Below the pieces are notes generated by a model. It had not been told where the DNA came from. It worked only from the letters and a program-made list of their open reading frames with translations, and searched no databases. From assembly GCA_016700155.1 (NCBI GenBank), contig CP065001.1:1240001-1304000 (forward strand): DNA of 64,000 bases, in the 5' to 3' direction. A program made the position numbers and the translations under genes. This stretch comes from Ignavibacteriales bacterium. Its GTDB lineage: Bacteria; Bacteroidota; Ignavibacteria; Ignavibacteriales; Ignavibacteriaceae. This document shows, one piece after another, positions 61,722 to 64,000 of the stretch. Numbering within the stretch: position 1 is the first letter of the stretch; every line of letters begins with the position of its first letter.

Positions 61722-62687
61722 TCAGAATCCAAGTCGTTCCATATCCGCTACAAGAGATTTGACCGCGGACACTGAGTTATTCATCAAACTCTGTTCTTCT
61801 TCATTAAGTGATAGTTCAATAATTTTTTCAACACCATCGGAACCCAGAACTGCTGGAACTCCTACATAATATCCTTTCACTCCGAATTCACCGTCCAGCA
61901 ATGCACAAACCGGCAGGACTCGCTTCTCATCATAAACTATTGATTCAGCCATAGCAATTGCAGAAGATGCCGGTGAATAAAACGCTGAACCGGTTTTTAA
62001 TAATTTTACAACCTCGCCGCCCGCCATCTTAGTTCGTTCGACCATTGCAGTCATTACTTCTTTAGCTTTTGCTTTGTCCTTATATTTTCTTTCAAGTAAT
62101 TCCATAACCGGGATACCATTTACATTTGCATACCTTGTTAACGGTACCATTGTATCGCCGTGCCCGCCAAGTACCATTGCATTAACATCCTTAACAGAAA
62201 CGCCAAGTTCCCATGCAATAAATGTCGCAAACCGTGAAGAATCTAAAACTCCTGCCTGACCAATAACTTTATTTGCTTTGAAGCCGCTAACTTTTCTGAA
62301 AAGAGTAACCATTGCATCAAGCGGGTTTGAAATTATTATAACAATAGAATTAGGCGCGTTATCTCTTACACCCTCAGCGACTGATTTCATTATTTTTGCA
62401 TTTGTCACGAGCAGATCATCTCTGCTCATACCGGGTTTTCTCGGCAATCCGGCAGTAATAATTACGATGTCTGAATCTTTTATATCTTTGTAAGAATTTG
62501 TGCCTGTTACATTAACGTCAAAACCATCAACTCGCGCCGCTTCAGCAATATCTAAAGTTTTTCCTTGCGGCATGTCTTCTACAATATCAAATAGCACAAC
62601 ATCACCTAATTGTCTCAATGCAATTAATTGAGTGAGTACTCCGCCGATTTGCCCTCCCCCGATCAGTGATATTTTTTTTCTTGCCAT
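61722..62687 (-). CDS. mdh: Malate dehydrogenase (LDH-like type)
   Basis: This 321-residue protein has the NAD-binding ISLIGGGQIGGVLTQL, the substrate loop LPRKPGMSRDDLL, NPLDAMVTLF, and the catalytic LGGHGDTMVPL. It interconverts malate and oxaloacetate in the TCA cycle. The frame runs to 62693, but AGGAGG abuts that first ATG with no spacing. Six bases lie between it and the second ATG at 62687, which is therefore the better start (MARKKISLIGGG). Confidence 0.96.
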   Translation of the reverse strand: MARKKISLIGGGQIGGVLTQLIALRQLGDVVLFDIVEDMPQGKTLDIAEAARVDGFDVNVTGTNSYKDIKDSDIVIITAGLPRKPGMSRDDLLVTNAKIMKSVAEGVRDNAPNSIVIIISNPLDAMVTLFRKVSGFKANKVIGQAGVLDSSRFATFIAWELGVSVKDVNAMVLGGHGDTMVPLTRYANVNGIPVMELLERKYKDKAKAKEVMTAMVERTKMAGGEVVKLLKTGSAFYSPASSAIAMAESIVYDEKRVLPVCALLDGEFGVKGYYVGVPAVLGSDGVEKIIELSLNEEEQSLMNNSVSAVKSLVADMERLGF

Positions 62688-62809
62688 AACCATCCTCCTG
62701 TATTCTTAATATAATTTCTTGAATTTATTTTAAAATAAGCTAAGGCGATTCAAGAAACAATATGTCTCTAAATCGTAATTTGAATTTGAAGTTTTTAAGT
62801 GAATAATTT

Positions 62810-63232
62810 TCAGAAGCCCGAGTTTAATTTTAGTGTTAAAATTGTTTCGGTGCCGTCTGGAGTGACATTATATTTAAGGTCATCCATATAAACTCTCATG
62901 AGATATAGCCCGCGACCAGAGTCTTTCAATAAATTTTCAGGTTTGGTTGGATCGGGTACTTTACCAGGATCGAAACCATGACCTTCATCTTTAATGCTTA
63001 TTAATAGATCTTTATTCTCAACCCTTGCAGATATTTTTACACTTTTACTGGCATCACATTTATTGCCATGAATAATTGCATTTGTAGTCGCTTCCGTTAC
63101 AGCCAATAATATTCCCGGAATCTTCTCCTCATCAACTTTCAGATCCAGGCAGAAATAGTTAACAAACTCTTCTACGGTTATAAGATTATTAGGGTTGCTT
63201 TCGATGTCAAGTGTATAAAGGTTTTCAGCCAA
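62810..63232 (-). CDS. RsbW-like GHKL ATPase (anti-sigma-factor-type serine kinase)
   Basis: This 140-residue protein has the N-box LAVTEATTNAIIHGN, the G1 box IKDEGHGFDPGKVPD and the G2 box DSGRGLYLMRVYMDDLKY. It resembles the kinase at 16652 but stands alone here, without STAS or phosphatase genes. It may be served by the signalling operon 45 kb away or by genes outside this window. Confidence 0.88.
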   Translation of the reverse strand: MAENLYTLDIESNPNNLITVEEFVNYFCLDLKVDEEKIPGILLAVTEATTNAIIHGNKCDASKSVKISARVENKDLLISIKDEGHGFDPGKVPDPTKPENLLKDSGRGLYLMRVYMDDLKYNVTPDGTETILTLKLNSGF

Positions 63233-63286
63233 AAGTATCTCTGAATTTTGATTGTCAAATTAATAAAAATAAAATGTTTTCCAATT

Positions 63287-64000
63287 TCAAAAATTCCAAT
63301 ACAAAGTCATACTCATGTTTACCTGTTCCTTTTTAATCTGGTTGGTTTGAGTAATGAATTCATACCAGCCATATAACCGCAGGTCAAGATCCTTTACGAA
63401 TAAAACTGATATTTCACCGACAGGACCTAAACTTGAATAGCGGCTGTCAATAATCTTTTCTTTTAACTTGTAAGAATAAGTATTCAAACCAAAATATCTT
63501 GCACCGATAGAAAATTTTAATTTGAAGTAGATCATTGAAATCTTTGGCTCTGTAAATAATTCCTGAATAAATCTTGTAGGAGTTGCGGAAAAGGAATTCC
63601 ATTTAAAGTCACCCTGCTCTGAAAGTTTCAGGTATCCGTAAAATGAAAAACCAAATCCATTACCAAGATTTATCTGTGTGGAGTCAACTGCACTGAATTG
63701 TCTGAATGAAAAACTCTTGTAGTTTGGATTCAAATCTTCAAAATCATAAACGGTATAATTAGCAGAAACATCAAATGTATTTGACGATGAGACATTCTTA
63801 CCAATGTAATTTCCCCCGGATGACAGCCTGATAACTCTGTTTACATTATTGTTTGAACTCTTGCTTGCAAAAAGGTAAACGGTATTACTGATTGTGCCTT
63901 CTGTGCTTGCGAACAATTCAAAGAACGATGTAAGTTGTTTTGAATATCTAAGCCTTACTATGCTTAAGAGTTCATCCCTGTCATCAAAATTAATTTCACT
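63287..64000 (-). CDS. C-terminal part of an outer-membrane beta-barrel-like protein (5' end beyond window)
   Basis: The frame is open to the window edge, so 237 residues are visible and the TTG at 63916 is likely internal. The sequence alternates polar and hydrophobic residues in long strands, such as GFGFSFYGYLKLSEQG and FKLKFSIGARYFGLNTYSY, and ends MSMTLYWNF with a terminal Phe. This is typical of outer-membrane barrels. The N-terminus is not seen, so no family is given. Confidence 0.7.
   Translation of the reverse strand, partial: SEINFDDRDELLSIVRLRYSKQLTSFFELFASTEGTISNTVYLFASKSSNNNVNRVIRLSSGGNYIGKNVSSSNTFDVSANYTVYDFEDLNPNYKSFSFRQFSAVDSTQINLGNGFGFSFYGYLKLSEQGDFKWNSFSATPTRFIQELFTEPKISMIYFKLKFSIGARYFGLNTYSYKLKEKIIDSRYSSLGPVGEISVLFVKDLDLRLYGWYEFITQTNQIKKEQVNMSMTLYWNF

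Noticed and set aside
62688..62693. First ATG of malate dehydrogenase
   Set aside because: The Shine-Dalgarno abuts it with no spacing and fits the second ATG.

Overview
The window is AT-rich, densely coded bacterial chromosome and most resembles Ignavibacteria (Bacteroidota/Chlorobiota group). This rests on three things. Two secreted proteins end in type IX secretion sorting domains with the NYPNPFNPST motif. Several promoters read TTTG-N19/20-TAnnTTTG, the Bacteroidota housekeeping form. The gene set (S46 dipeptidyl peptidase, TonB receptor with carboxypeptidase-like N-terminus, DUF4287/DUF5655, GxxExxY protein) is usual there. No rRNA, tRNA, CRISPR array, insertion sequence or phage was seen. 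The taxonomic call is an inference.

Layout. 1-5.4 kb: the tail of an unknown gene, then a cytochrome c maturation operon ccmA-B-C-D-E-F, with a short ccmD and a CcmE carrying Cys instead of the haem-binding His. 5.5-9 kb: a DPP11-like S46 peptidase and a membrane-bound SGNH hydrolase. 9-12.5 kb (minus): three exported proteins: FGE-like, dockerin-like repeat, and T9SS-sorted. 12.9-14 kb: a FemAB/GNAT-like protein that seems to start at ATT. 14.2-21.4 kb: a partner-switching signalling operon with three SpoIIE-type phosphatases, one STAS antagonist and one RsbW-like kinase. 21.5-22.6 kb: an exported unknown.

22.7-31 kb (minus): secD/secF; a nucleoside salvage group (purine nucleoside phosphorylase, NupC transporter, thymidine kinase, cytidine deaminase) interrupted by a GxxExxY gene inside an inverted repeat; and a glycosyltransferase with a palindromic repeat inserted in frame. 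31.5-34.9 kb: a large T9SS-sorted Asp-box protein. 35.3-40.1 kb: four tandem exported HEAT-like paralogs that all end in a 282-bp near-identical block. 40.2-41.7 kb: def-fmt. 41.7-48.6 kb (minus): a HepT/MntA toxin-antitoxin pair and a run of small accessory genes (PD40 lipoprotein, DUF4287/5655, DUF1761, AraC regulator, DUF1287, DUF1835, DUF3830, two helical unknowns and one decayed remnant).

48.8-51.4 kb: a transsulfuration pair (cystathionine beta-synthase and a gamma-lyase/synthase). 51.4-61 kb: an exported unknown, a TonB receptor, xseA-xseB-dxs, a Gfo/Idh oxidoreductase and a two-component system. 61-61.7 kb: rplU-rpmA, where the conserved L21 C-terminus lies in the -1 frame after a run of nine A. 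61.7-64 kb (minus): malate dehydrogenase, a second RsbW-like ATPase and an outer-membrane barrel-like protein cut by the window end.

The strongest leads are the broken or recoded rplU, the four-gene constant-tail array, the ATT start of the FemAB-like gene, the CXXXY-type CcmE system, and the families of short inverted repeats sitting between and inside genes.
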